NCBI RefSeq assembly: GCF_014648175.1
Contig: NZ_BMQP01000015.1
Location: 1 to 64,000, forward strand
Source: Planobispora rosea
Lineage (GTDB): Bacteria; Actinomycetota; Actinomycetes; Streptosporangiales; Streptosporangiaceae
DNA: 64,000 bases
Direction: 5' to 3'
Position numbers and translations under genes: made by a program. The notes under the pieces were generated by a model, which saw only the letters and a program-made list of their open reading frames with translations, was not told where the DNA came from and did not search any database. This document shows positions 15,190 to 22,581 of the stretch, piece by piece; within the stretch, counting starts at the first letter, position 1, and the number at the start of each line of letters is the position of its first letter.

Positions 15190-16656
15190 GTGCTCACAGA
15201 CGTCCGCCCGGTGGCGCCTCCCCGGCTCCGCCGTACCGTTCTCGCGTCCCTCGCCGACCACCGCGTCTTCGCGGTCCTCCTCGTGCCCGCCGCCGCGCTC
15301 CGGGTCGTCACGATGCTCGGTTACCGGCCCGCCCAGCTCTACTGGTACGACTCCTTCACCTACCTGGACACCGCCGTCCACCTCGAACCCTCGGCGGCCT
15401 TCCACCCGATCGGGTACCCGCTCCTGCTCCGGGCGTTGTGGCCGTTCCACAGCGTCGAGCTGGTCGCGGCCGTCCAGCACGGGATGGGCCTCGCCATCGG
15501 GATCATGATCTACGCCCTGCTCCGCCGCCGGTCGCTGCCCGGCTGGGGCGCGGCCCTGGCGACCGTGCCGCCGCTGTTCGACGCCTCGTTCCTCCGGCTG
15601 GAGCACGCGATCCTGTCGGACACCCTGTTCATCTTCCTGATCGTCGCCGGGCTCACCACGCTCATGTGGTCGCCCGCGCTGTCGGCACGGGCCGCCACGG
15701 GGGCGGGCCTGCTGTTCGCGGCGGCGGCGCTCACCCGGACGATCGCGCTGCCGCTGCTGGCGCTGGTGCTGCTCGTCCTCGCCGTCCGGCGCACCGGGTG
15801 GCGTCCGCTGCTCGCCATGGTCCTGGCCGGGACGCTGCCGCTGGCCGCCTACGCCGCCTGGTACGGCGCGCACCACGGCAGGTTCGCGCTCAGCGGCGCC
15901 GACGGGGTCGCGCTCTGGGCCCGTACGATGACCTTCGCCGACTGCGCGGTCGTCAAGCCGCCGCCCGAGCTGGCGCGGCTGTGCCCCAACGGCACGGTCG
16001 TGGACGCCGCCTCGGAGTACGTCTGGGCGCCGGGCGCCTCGCTCAACCTTCTGCCCGGCGGCCGGTTCGCGCACAACGACGCGGCCCGCTCCTTCGCGCT
16101 GCGCGCCATCGCGGCCCAGCCGTTCGACTATCTCCGCGAGGTCGTCAGGGACACCTCCATCGCCTTCTCCTGGACGCCGGTCGCCCATCCCCGGCGGGTC
16201 ACCCCGGCCTTCGGCTTCGGCCACGGGGAGTGGCCGCTGCCGGAGCAGCCTCTGATCGACAAGGTGAGGCGGGAGTACGACCCGGACATCCGCGGTCTGT
16301 CCTCGGTCCGGCCGTACGCGGACGTCCTGGTCGCCTACCAGTACCCGGCGTACCTGCGCGGGCCGATGCTGGGGGCGATCCTGCTCACCGGCGCGGCGGG
16401 GACGCTGCTGCGGCGCCGGGGAGCCCGCCCGGGGACGCGCCGTGCGGTCCTGCTGCCCTGGGCGGCGGCGACGGCCCTGCTGGCCGGGCCGGTCGCCGTG
16501 CTCGACTTCGACCACCGCTACGTGCTGCCGGTGGTCCCGGTCGCCTGCCTGGCGGCCTCTCTCTCCCTGTGCTCCCTGCTGGTGCGGCCGTCGGCCGACC
16601 ACTGGCGCCACGGCACGGCGAGCAGCGCCGCGACCGCGCCCAGGATCGAGAGGTGA
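15190..16656 (+). CDS. Polytopic membrane glycosyltransferase-like (GT-C/PMT-type) protein
   Basis: 488 aa with ~10-11 TM helices. The first outside loop has WYDSFTYLDTAVHLEPS, where the Asp is at the position of GT-C catalytic residues, and SAAFHPIGYPLLLRALW, typical of dolichol-phosphate-mannose-type enzymes. Other features are RLEHAILSDTLFIFLIVAGL and LTRTIALPLLAL. The likely role is transfer of a sugar from a polyprenyl-phosphate donor to an extracytoplasmic acceptor. Start GTG 15190 has only a weak GGAT upstream. The 3' end overlaps the convergent 752-aa gene by 139 nt, unusually long. Confidence 0.7.
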   Translation: MLTDVRPVAPPRLRRTVLASLADHRVFAVLLVPAAALRVVTMLGYRPAQLYWYDSFTYLDTAVHLEPSAAFHPIGYPLLLRALWPFHSVELVAAVQHGMGLAIGIMIYALLRRRSLPGWGAALATVPPLFDASFLRLEHAILSDTLFIFLIVAGLTTLMWSPALSARAATGAGLLFAAAALTRTIALPLLALVLLVLAVRRTGWRPLLAMVLAGTLPLAAYAAWYGAHHGRFALSGADGVALWARTMTFADCAVVKPPPELARLCPNGTVVDAASEYVWAPGASLNLLPGGRFAHNDAARSFALRAIAAQPFDYLREVVRDTSIAFSWTPVAHPRRVTPAFGFGHGEWPLPEQPLIDKVRREYDPDIRGLSSVRPYADVLVAYQYPAYLRGPMLGAILLTGAAGTLLRRRGARPGTRRAVLLPWAAATALLAGPVAVLDFDHRYVLPVVPVACLAASLSLCSLLVRPSADHWRHGTASSAATAPRIER

Positions 16657-18776
16657 ACGCCCCACGCCTTGACGAAGCCGGCCTCGAACGCCGTGCCGAA
16701 CTCGGGCCAGCCCCGGTTCGACACCAGCCCCCCGACCAGTCCGAGGAGCAGGTACACCAGCGTCAGCGCCCCTCCGATGGCCAGCTTGGTCCGGGTCCGC
16801 ATGCGGCGGATGACCCGTTTGCTGGCTTCCGCGGCGGTGAGCTCCCGGCGGAGGCGCTGGTTCTCCAGCTTGATCTGCTGGAGGACCGACAACGCCGTGC
16901 GCCCCGCGACGAAGTCGTTGTCCGCGCCCCGGTGACGGGCCAGCATCCCGACCACCGTGTGGACCGGGATGTCGATGAGCGAGTCGAACTTCAGCCACGC
17001 CTGCAGGCACCGTACGGTGACGCTCGCCTTGCCGCCCCAGGGGTAGGCGCCGGGCTGCCGGCGATCGAGCTGGTCCAGGATGGAGATGACGGCGCGCAGG
17101 CACATCTCCTCGACGCACCGGACGGTCTCCTCCGCACCGTCCTTCAGCAGGGCGCGCGCGTCGAGCAGGGTGTCGGCCATCGTGGCCGTGGTGATCAGGT
17201 CGACCCACTTGCCCTCCTCGTCCTGGCAGTCCGCGACCACCTTCACGAGGTACGGCACGGCCTCCGCGGTCTTCGCCACGACGGCCGCCTTGAGGTACAC
17301 GGTGAGGTCGTTCTCGCTCGGGGGGGCGTCCCCGGCCGAGGTGACCCGGGCGAGGATGGCACGGACGTCCGCCAGCTCGCCCCGCTCCAGCGGACGGATC
17401 AACGAGAAGGTGACGTAGGCCAGGGCCCGATCGCGGTCCGGGCACTCCCGGATCGCCCGGCGCAGCCAGCGCCTGCTCGCCGCGGTCCTCGGGTCGTCCC
17501 GGCCGAGGTAGCGGGCGCGCATCCACCACAGCGCCACCGTCGCGCCGAACACCTCGTCGTACGATCCGTCCCGGTCATGGTTGGCGACGATCTTCCATGC
17601 CTCACCCAGGTGGTCGCCGATGTCGTCCGCCCGGCTGGGGAGCGCGCTCATGGTCTGGAGCGTCTCCACATGGCTCCAGAAACTGTCGTCGATGTAGCCC
17701 TGCTCGATGTCCGCGTGGATCTGCAGCTCGGCCGCCTGGAGCAGCCGGGCCGCCGAGAACTCCGGGCTGAGGACCGACAGGGGCCGGATCCGGTGGCCGG
17801 GCCGGCGGTCGGCGAAGTCCAGCACCCTCAGGTATCCGGCCCCGACGGCCTGGGTGATCACGGTTTCCAGCCGTTCGGGCAGTTCCCCGGCGAGACCGGG
17901 CTCGATGATCAGCGAGGAGTGGATGCCGCTGCCGAGGTGCTCCGCCAGCGCGTCGGCCTCGCTGCCCAGGTCGTAGGCCCGGAAGGCCAGCCGCTGGTCC
18001 CGCATGCTGTCGAGCAGGTAGGAGAAGGAGACCGGCTTGCGGGCGGCGTCGGCGACGACGGCGGTGTCGTGCCGTCCCTCCACCGCGTAGATCAGCAGAT
18101 TCGCGGCGAGGTCGTGGTAGCCCTGCCAGTCGATCGGCAGAGCCGAGAGCACGACCCGGCGGTTGGACGACTCCTTCGTGGCCAGGAGCAGCGTACGGGG
18201 GCCGGAGGCGACCGAGGTGTCGGCGACGAGCACGTCCCAGTCGGTCAGGTCGACGTCGTCCCAGTAGTGCCAGTAGACGCCCCGCGGGTTGTGCGGGGCG
18301 GCGCACCAGTCCGTGATGCCCCGCTGGTCGATCGGGTTCGGATACAGCAGAGTGACGTGGCGGGCTCCCGCGGGCGGTTCCAGCCTGCCGCCGGTGAGGG
18401 GTTCGGTGGCGGGGCGCACCACCGGGCGGACGTCGCCGAGCGGGTCCGGCAGCACGCGCATGCACGGTCCTTTGCGCATGGCGAGCCCGAGCTGGTGGAA
18501 GCAGAGGAACCCGCGGCCCTCCAGCAGGAACTCCTCCAGGCTCGCGGCGAACGCCTCGTCGCACATCGTGTCCATGATGGTCCGGTCGTTCAGCGCGTTG
18601 GAGGCGAGCACGATCGCGTCGAACGCGCCGTCCTCCATCCGGTCGCGGAGGGTGGCGACGTTGTCCCCCGTGTACAGGGTCACCCGGTATCCGCGGCCAC
18701 CGATCAGCGGCCTGGCGTCGGCGTATCCGTAGTGGGCCATCTCCGACTGGTTCTGGACCAGTGCTACCCGGTACAT
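16518..18776 (-). CDS. Uncharacterised 752-aa protein: GATase1/ThuA-like domain, helical toroid-like region, coiled coil, two TM
   Basis: Start ATG 18776 has GAGGAGGG at good spacing. Residues 1-~230 look like a class I GATase/ThuA-type Rossmann domain (RVALVQNQSEMAHYGYADA, DAIVLASNALNDRTI, GRGFLCFHQLGLA with a Cys at the nucleophile-elbow position). Residues ~330-640 are alpha-helical with repeats reminiscent of terpene-cyclase/prenyltransferase alpha-alpha toroids (DEEGKWVDLITTATMADTLL; GGKASVTVRCLQAWLKF). A coiled coil (QQIKLENQRLRRELTAAEAS) leads to two TM segments (residues ~675-700 and ~715-735). I recognise no named family. It is followed by nothing on the same strand and lies 17 nt downstream of the laccase-domain gene, so the two form an operon. 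Confidence 0.7.
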   Translation of the reverse strand: MYRVALVQNQSEMAHYGYADARPLIGGRGYRVTLYTGDNVATLRDRMEDGAFDAIVLASNALNDRTIMDTMCDEAFAASLEEFLLEGRGFLCFHQLGLAMRKGPCMRVLPDPLGDVRPVVRPATEPLTGGRLEPPAGARHVTLLYPNPIDQRGITDWCAAPHNPRGVYWHYWDDVDLTDWDVLVADTSVASGPRTLLLATKESSNRRVVLSALPIDWQGYHDLAANLLIYAVEGRHDTAVVADAARKPVSFSYLLDSMRDQRLAFRAYDLGSEADALAEHLGSGIHSSLIIEPGLAGELPERLETVITQAVGAGYLRVLDFADRRPGHRIRPLSVLSPEFSAARLLQAAELQIHADIEQGYIDDSFWSHVETLQTMSALPSRADDIGDHLGEAWKIVANHDRDGSYDEVFGATVALWWMRARYLGRDDPRTAASRRWLRRAIRECPDRDRALAYVTFSLIRPLERGELADVRAILARVTSAGDAPPSENDLTVYLKAAVVAKTAEAVPYLVKVVADCQDEEGKWVDLITTATMADTLLDARALLKDGAEETVRCVEEMCLRAVISILDQLDRRQPGAYPWGGKASVTVRCLQAWLKFDSLIDIPVHTVVGMLARHRGADNDFVAGRTALSVLQQIKLENQRLRRELTAAEASKRVIRRMRTRTKLAIGGALTLVYLLLGLVGGLVSNRGWPEFGTAFEAGFVKAWGVHLSILGAVAALLAVPWRQWSADGRTSREHREREAARQATGTTGST

Positions 18777-18793
18777 CCCTGCCCTCCTCGGGG

Positions 18794-19687
18794 TCAGCGG
18801 AGCAGCGCCACGAGCGCGGCGTGCGCCCCGGTCCGGCCGTCGCGGCGCCGCGAGAACCAACGCTCCGGATCCTCGCGGGTGCACCCGCCGACGGCTCGCA
18901 CCCGGTGGACGCCCGCCCGCGCGAGCACCGCGGTCACCCCCGCGAGCAGGTCGAACGTTCCCGCCTCCGTCACGGCCTCCGGGTAGCGGCGGGCCATGGC
19001 CCGGCGCCGCTCCCGCCCGGCCGGGTAGCAGCGGGAGCAGATCGACGGCCCCAGCCAGGCCGCGGTCCGGCCGGACACCGCCCCCATGGCCAGCAGCGCC
19101 GCCACGCCCGCCTCCACCACGCCCGCGAGCAGCCCGCGCCAGCCCACGTGGAGCGCGCCGACGCACCGTGCGACGGGATCGGCGAGCAGGACCGGCAGGC
19201 AGTCGGCCGTGCCGATCATGAGCGCGATCCCCGGCGTACGGGTCACCATGGCGTCGGCCGCCGCCAGGGGCGGCGCGGACAGCCGGTCGCCCGCGGGAAG
19301 CCCCGGCACGGGCAGCGGGTCACCCTCGGGGAGCCGGTCGCCCGCGGGAAGCAGCGTGCCGGAGCGGGCGCGTGACCCGCCGGGATCGGGAGCCTCCGGC
19401 CCCGCCGGCCCCACCGGGACGCACCGGCCGCCGTGAACCTGCCGGAGGGTCACGACGGGCAGACCCGTCAGCCCCGCCGCCCCGAGCACGCCCGCACGAT
19501 TGGCCCGCACCGCCGCCGGATCGTCCCCGACGGAGAAACTGATATTCGCGCCCGCGAAATGCCCCCGGCTCACACCTCCCGAACGGGTGGCGAACGCCGC
19601 GACGATTCCATGATCGAAATAATCATCGCAGTTCAGCAGAGCGACAATTTCCCCTGACCGGGGGCACATGGCATTCCGCACTCGCAC
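18794..19687 (-). CDS. Laccase-domain (YfiH/PgeF, COG1496) protein
   Basis: 297 aa. Diagnostic motifs are present: VVTLRQVHGGR (first metal His), ADAMVTRTPGIALMIGTADC (Cys) and GALHVGWRGLLAGVV (His), plus SICSRCYPAGRE near the end. Family members are purine nucleosidase/adenosine deaminase-like enzymes, and in E. coli YfiH (PgeF) edits peptidoglycan precursor composition. A ~40-residue Pro/Gly/Leu-rich insertion (LPAGDRLPEGDPLPVPGLPA) interrupts the domain between the first His and the Cys motif. GTG 19687 or ATG 19669 are possible starts; neither has a Shine-Dalgarno. TACTAA lies upstream on the minus strand, so leaderless translation is possible. Confidence 0.8.
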   Translation of the reverse strand: MRVRNAMCPRSGEIVALLNCDDYFDHGIVAAFATRSGGVSRGHFAGANISFSVGDDPAAVRANRAGVLGAAGLTGLPVVTLRQVHGGRCVPVGPAGPEAPDPGGSRARSGTLLPAGDRLPEGDPLPVPGLPAGDRLSAPPLAAADAMVTRTPGIALMIGTADCLPVLLADPVARCVGALHVGWRGLLAGVVEAGVAALLAMGAVSGRTAAWLGPSICSRCYPAGRERRRAMARRYPEAVTEAGTFDLLAGVTAVLARAGVHRVRAVGGCTREDPERWFSRRRDGRTGAHAALVALLR

Positions 19688-19751
19688 ATATTAGTATTCG
19701 CATTGGTCAGCTCATAGTGGTTTATCGAACCTTCCGATTGCGGGGCCCACG

Positions 19752-20381
19752 GTGCTGCCCGTTCCTTTCCATTGCCAATGGAGTTTGACGGACGACCCCG
19801 ACATTCCACCCCACGACGGGGTGCCGTGGGCGACGAGAAGTTGCGCCATCGCCTGCTTGACCATGATCCTCAACTACTGGGGCCACGCCACCCGGATCTC
19901 GGAGGTGCTGGGACACGCGCTCCGCGCCGGCGCCTGGAGCACCTCGCGCCTCTGGCTCCACTCGCAGCTGGTGACCGTTCTCCACAACCACGGGCTGGCC
20001 GCCTGCCGCCGCAACTGGAGGCTGCTGGACGGCAGGGAGCAGGCCTACCTCGCCGGGCGGCCCGCCGAGGGCAGTGACTCCGAGCTCGACTGGGTCAAGC
20101 GGCAGATGATGCGGGAAGGGCTCGATTGCCTGACCCGGCTGCTGGGACTGCGGGTCCCCGTCATCGTCTCCGTCCACCGGCCGTTCGGCGCCCGGGAGGC
20201 GCGGGGCCACCAGGTCGTTCTCCTCGGCCGCGGGGACGGCCACGTCTGGTACCACGACCCGGCCGAGCGCGAGGGCCGGCAGTTACGCCTCCCCGTCGCG
20301 GCCTTCATGGCGAACTGGAGGGGTACGGCGATCATCGCCGCCCCGCGGGACCATCCGGCGCTGGACCCCGCCCCTTCCTGA
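19752..20381 (+). CDS. C39-like papain-fold cysteine peptidase
   Basis: 209 aa, no signal peptide. GVPWATRSCAIACLTMILNYW carries the nucleophile Cys31 at the start of a helix, in the pattern of C39-type peptidases. The later GHQVVLLGRGDGHVWYHDPA supplies the His and Asp of the triad. The 'WATRSC' variant replaces the canonical QxxxxCG, so oxyanion geometry may differ. It is divergent from the laccase-domain gene (64 nt between starts, AT-rich) and convergent with the GNAT gene. No transporter is attached, so bacteriocin-type leader export is not indicated; cytosolic peptide or isopeptide hydrolysis is the inference. Confidence 0.65.
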   Translation: MLPVPFHCQWSLTDDPDIPPHDGVPWATRSCAIACLTMILNYWGHATRISEVLGHALRAGAWSTSRLWLHSQLVTVLHNHGLAACRRNWRLLDGREQAYLAGRPAEGSDSELDWVKRQMMREGLDCLTRLLGLRVPVIVSVHRPFGAREARGHQVVLLGRGDGHVWYHDPAEREGRQLRLPVAAFMANWRGTAIIAAPRDHPALDPAPS

Positions 20382-20403
20382 GCGGCCCCTGCCCGGAGGA
20401 CTC

Positions 20404-20430
20404 GGAGGCCCCGGAGGCCCCGGAGGCCCC
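20404..20430. repeat. 9-bp tandem repeat (three units) between convergent genes
   Basis: Three perfect copies of GGAGGCCCC fill the gap between the peptidase stop and the GNAT stop. It is another example of short tandem expansion at gene ends in this window. Confidence 0.8.
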
Positions 20431-20444
20431 GCGCGCCCGGCGGG

Positions 20445-21266
20445 TCAGCCCCAGAAGAGATTGAACAGGCCGTGCAGCAGTTCCGGCCGCCACGGCGGCC
20501 TCGGACCGCGGTACATCCGCATGGTCCGTGCCGACTCGGTGAAGCCCGCCCTCACCAGGGCGTCGAGCACGGCCGAGTTGGCCGCGGGGAGCGCGACGCC
20601 GCCGTGCCGCTCTCCCAGCAGCGCCATCCCCCCGCCGGGCGTCCGCGCCACCACGGCCCCGACAGCCGGCCCGTGCGGGGGGGTGAGGCTGAACCCGGTG
20701 AGCCCGCTCCCCCCACCGGCGACCCTGGCACCGCGCGGCCACAGGCCGCGCAGCAGCGGGCCGCGGTCCTCCCCGGTGGCCAGCCGGTCGAGTTCGAGCA
20801 CTTCCGGCAGGTCGGCGGCCACGCCGTCGCGGATGTCCGTCGGGTCGCAGACAGGCGGAAAGCCGTCCGGGGACGGGTTCATCTGCAGGCAGACGCCCTC
20901 GTCGGAGAAACCGAGCTTGGTGTAGAGCCGGTGCCCGGCCTCGGTGGCGTGCAGCAGCAGGGTCTCCGCCCCGCCGGCGGAGAGCCAGTCCATCGTGCGG
21001 CCGGTGAGCTCGGCGCCCATGCCGCACCCCTGCCTCGCGGGGGAGACCGCGATGCCGCCCAGCCAGCCGGTCCGGCCGAGGGGAAGTCCGACCGAGGCGC
21101 CGACGACCCCTGTGGAATCCGCGGCGACGAACGCCCGGCCGCCCAGAGCACGACAGACGAGACGCACATCGTCGATGAGGTCCGGCCGGAATCCCACTTG
21201 TGAATAGAGACCGCCGATGGCAGCGAAATCTTCCTCTTCCGCAACGCGGACCATCGAGTCGCGCAT
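20445..21266 (-). CDS. GNAT N-acetyltransferase, probably two-domain
   Basis: 273 aa. The N-terminal GNAT domain has GWLGGIAVSPARQGCGMGAE, the acetyl-CoA pyrophosphate-binding Q/RxxGxG/A loop (RQGCGMG), preceded by AADSTGVVGASVGLP and followed by LLLHATEAGHRLYTKLGF. The second half (residues ~145-273: LPEVLELDRLATGEDRG; MALLGERHGGVALPAAN) looks like a degenerate second GNAT domain. ATG 21266 has GGAG 9 nt upstream. It is divergent from the dipeptide epimerase. Substrate unknown. Confidence 0.8.
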   Translation of the reverse strand: MRDSMVRVAEEEDFAAIGGLYSQVGFRPDLIDDVRLVCRALGGRAFVAADSTGVVGASVGLPLGRTGWLGGIAVSPARQGCGMGAELTGRTMDWLSAGGAETLLLHATEAGHRLYTKLGFSDEGVCLQMNPSPDGFPPVCDPTDIRDGVAADLPEVLELDRLATGEDRGPLLRGLWPRGARVAGGGSGLTGFSLTPPHGPAVGAVVARTPGGGMALLGERHGGVALPAANSAVLDALVRAGFTESARTMRMYRGPRPPWRPELLHGLFNLFWG

Positions 21267-21384
21267 GGCAACATACTCCAGAATGCCCGGTTCCGCGGTT
21301 GCCGAAATCCGCCGCGTCCGTCCTATCCAACCATGCTCCATTCAGCTGGAGCCCACTCCGTCCTTCTCAAGGAGGCTGGACACC

Positions 21385-22419
21385 CTGGAATTCATCCGGC
21401 TCGAATGGACGGTCCGCCCGCTCCGGCTCAAGGAGCCCTTCGTCATCGCGCGGGCCCGCGTCCACGACGTCACCACGGTGTTCGTCCGGGTGGGTCACGA
21501 CGGGATCGTCGGGTACGGCGAGGCCCGGCCCGCGGCGTACCTGGGCGAGGATCTCAGCCGCGTCCTGACCGGTCTGGAGACCGTGGCGGCGGAAGGCCTG
21601 CTGGGGACCGATCCGTACGACCTGCCCCGGATCCACGACCGCCTGGCGGGACACGGCGTGGCCCATCCGGCCCGGGCCGGCCTGGACGCCGCGCTCCACG
21701 ACCTCGCGGGCCGCCGCTCGAAGACGCCCGTCTACCGTCTGCTCCGGCTCGGGCGCGGGCGTCTGAGGTCCATGCGGACGGTCTCGCTCGGAGACCCGGA
21801 CACGATGGCCCGGCAGGCCGAGGCGATGCCCCGGTACGCCCCGCTCAAAGTGAAGCTGGGCGGTGGAGACGGCCTCGACGGGCACCGGCTCGCGGCCGTG
21901 CGCGCGGCCGGCCCTCATCGTCTGTGTGTGGACGCCAACGGGGCCTGGAGCCTCGACGAGGCGCTGGATCTGCTGCCCGCGCTGCGGGAGCGCGGCGTGT
22001 GGATGGTCGAGCAGCCGCTCGCGCCGGGGGATCCCGCCGGACCGTCGCTGAGAGCGCGCTGCCGCCTGCCCGTCGTCCTCGACGAGGAGTGCCGGGATGC
22101 GAGCGATCTCCCCCGCGCCCGCGAGCGGGGGCACGGCGTGAACGTCAAGATCGGCAAATGCGGTGGTCTCCTGCCCGCGCTGCGGATGATCCGCCGGGCC
22201 CGCGAGCTGGGCCTGCGGGTGATGCTCGGCTGCCACCTCGAAACGGGTCTGGGCATCGGCGCCGCCGCCCACCTCACCGCCCTGGCCGACGCCGCCGACC
22301 TCGACGGGAACCTCCTCCTCGCCGCCGACCCGTGGATCGGCCCGCTGTGGCGGCGCGGCCGCCAGCTCCCGCGCCGCGCTCCCGGTCTCGGCGTCAGGCC
22401 GCGGCGGACGTGGGCGTGA
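21385..22419 (+). CDS. Enolase-superfamily dipeptide epimerase (L-Ala-D/L-Glu epimerase-like), CTG start likely
   Basis: About 344 aa. Superfamily residues are visible: the KxK catalytic motif in APLKVKLGGGDG, metal ligands Asp in CVDANGAWS, Glu in VEQPLAPGD and Asp in LDEECRDASD, and the second catalytic Lys in NVKIGKCGGL. These match dipeptide epimerases acting on murein-derived peptides and related dipeptides. No ATG, GTG or TTG fits the conserved N-terminus (FIRLEWTVRPLRLKEPF). AAGGAGG at 21369-21375 sits 9 nt before an in-frame CTG at 21385, which I take as start; in-frame ATGs farther upstream (to 21217) would add non-conserved sequence overlapping the divergent GNAT gene. Confidence 0.8.
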   Translation: MEFIRLEWTVRPLRLKEPFVIARARVHDVTTVFVRVGHDGIVGYGEARPAAYLGEDLSRVLTGLETVAAEGLLGTDPYDLPRIHDRLAGHGVAHPARAGLDAALHDLAGRRSKTPVYRLLRLGRGRLRSMRTVSLGDPDTMARQAEAMPRYAPLKVKLGGGDGLDGHRLAAVRAAGPHRLCVDANGAWSLDEALDLLPALRERGVWMVEQPLAPGDPAGPSLRARCRLPVVLDEECRDASDLPRARERGHGVNVKIGKCGGLLPALRMIRRARELGLRVMLGCHLETGLGIGAAAHLTALADAADLDGNLLLAADPWIGPLWRRGRQLPRRAPGLGVRPRRTWA

Positions 22420-22581
22420 CCTTCGCAGGTTCCACGGGCACCCATCATGACAAATCTCTTTTCACACGATTTACCAGTGCAGATCAATCCTCTCGCTCCA
22501 TTCCGGATGTGCGAACACCTGAGCGACATGTACTTTTTGTTCGGTCGTTGATCGCAGTTCGCCGGCCGGGGAGGTAGAACG

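Noticed and set aside
15093..18986. A 1297-codon open frame on the + strand across the anti-sigma/GT/752-aa region
   Set aside because: It is antisense or out of frame to well-supported genes, has Arg/Pro/Gly/His-rich composition with no motif, and is the usual artefact of very high GC third positions.
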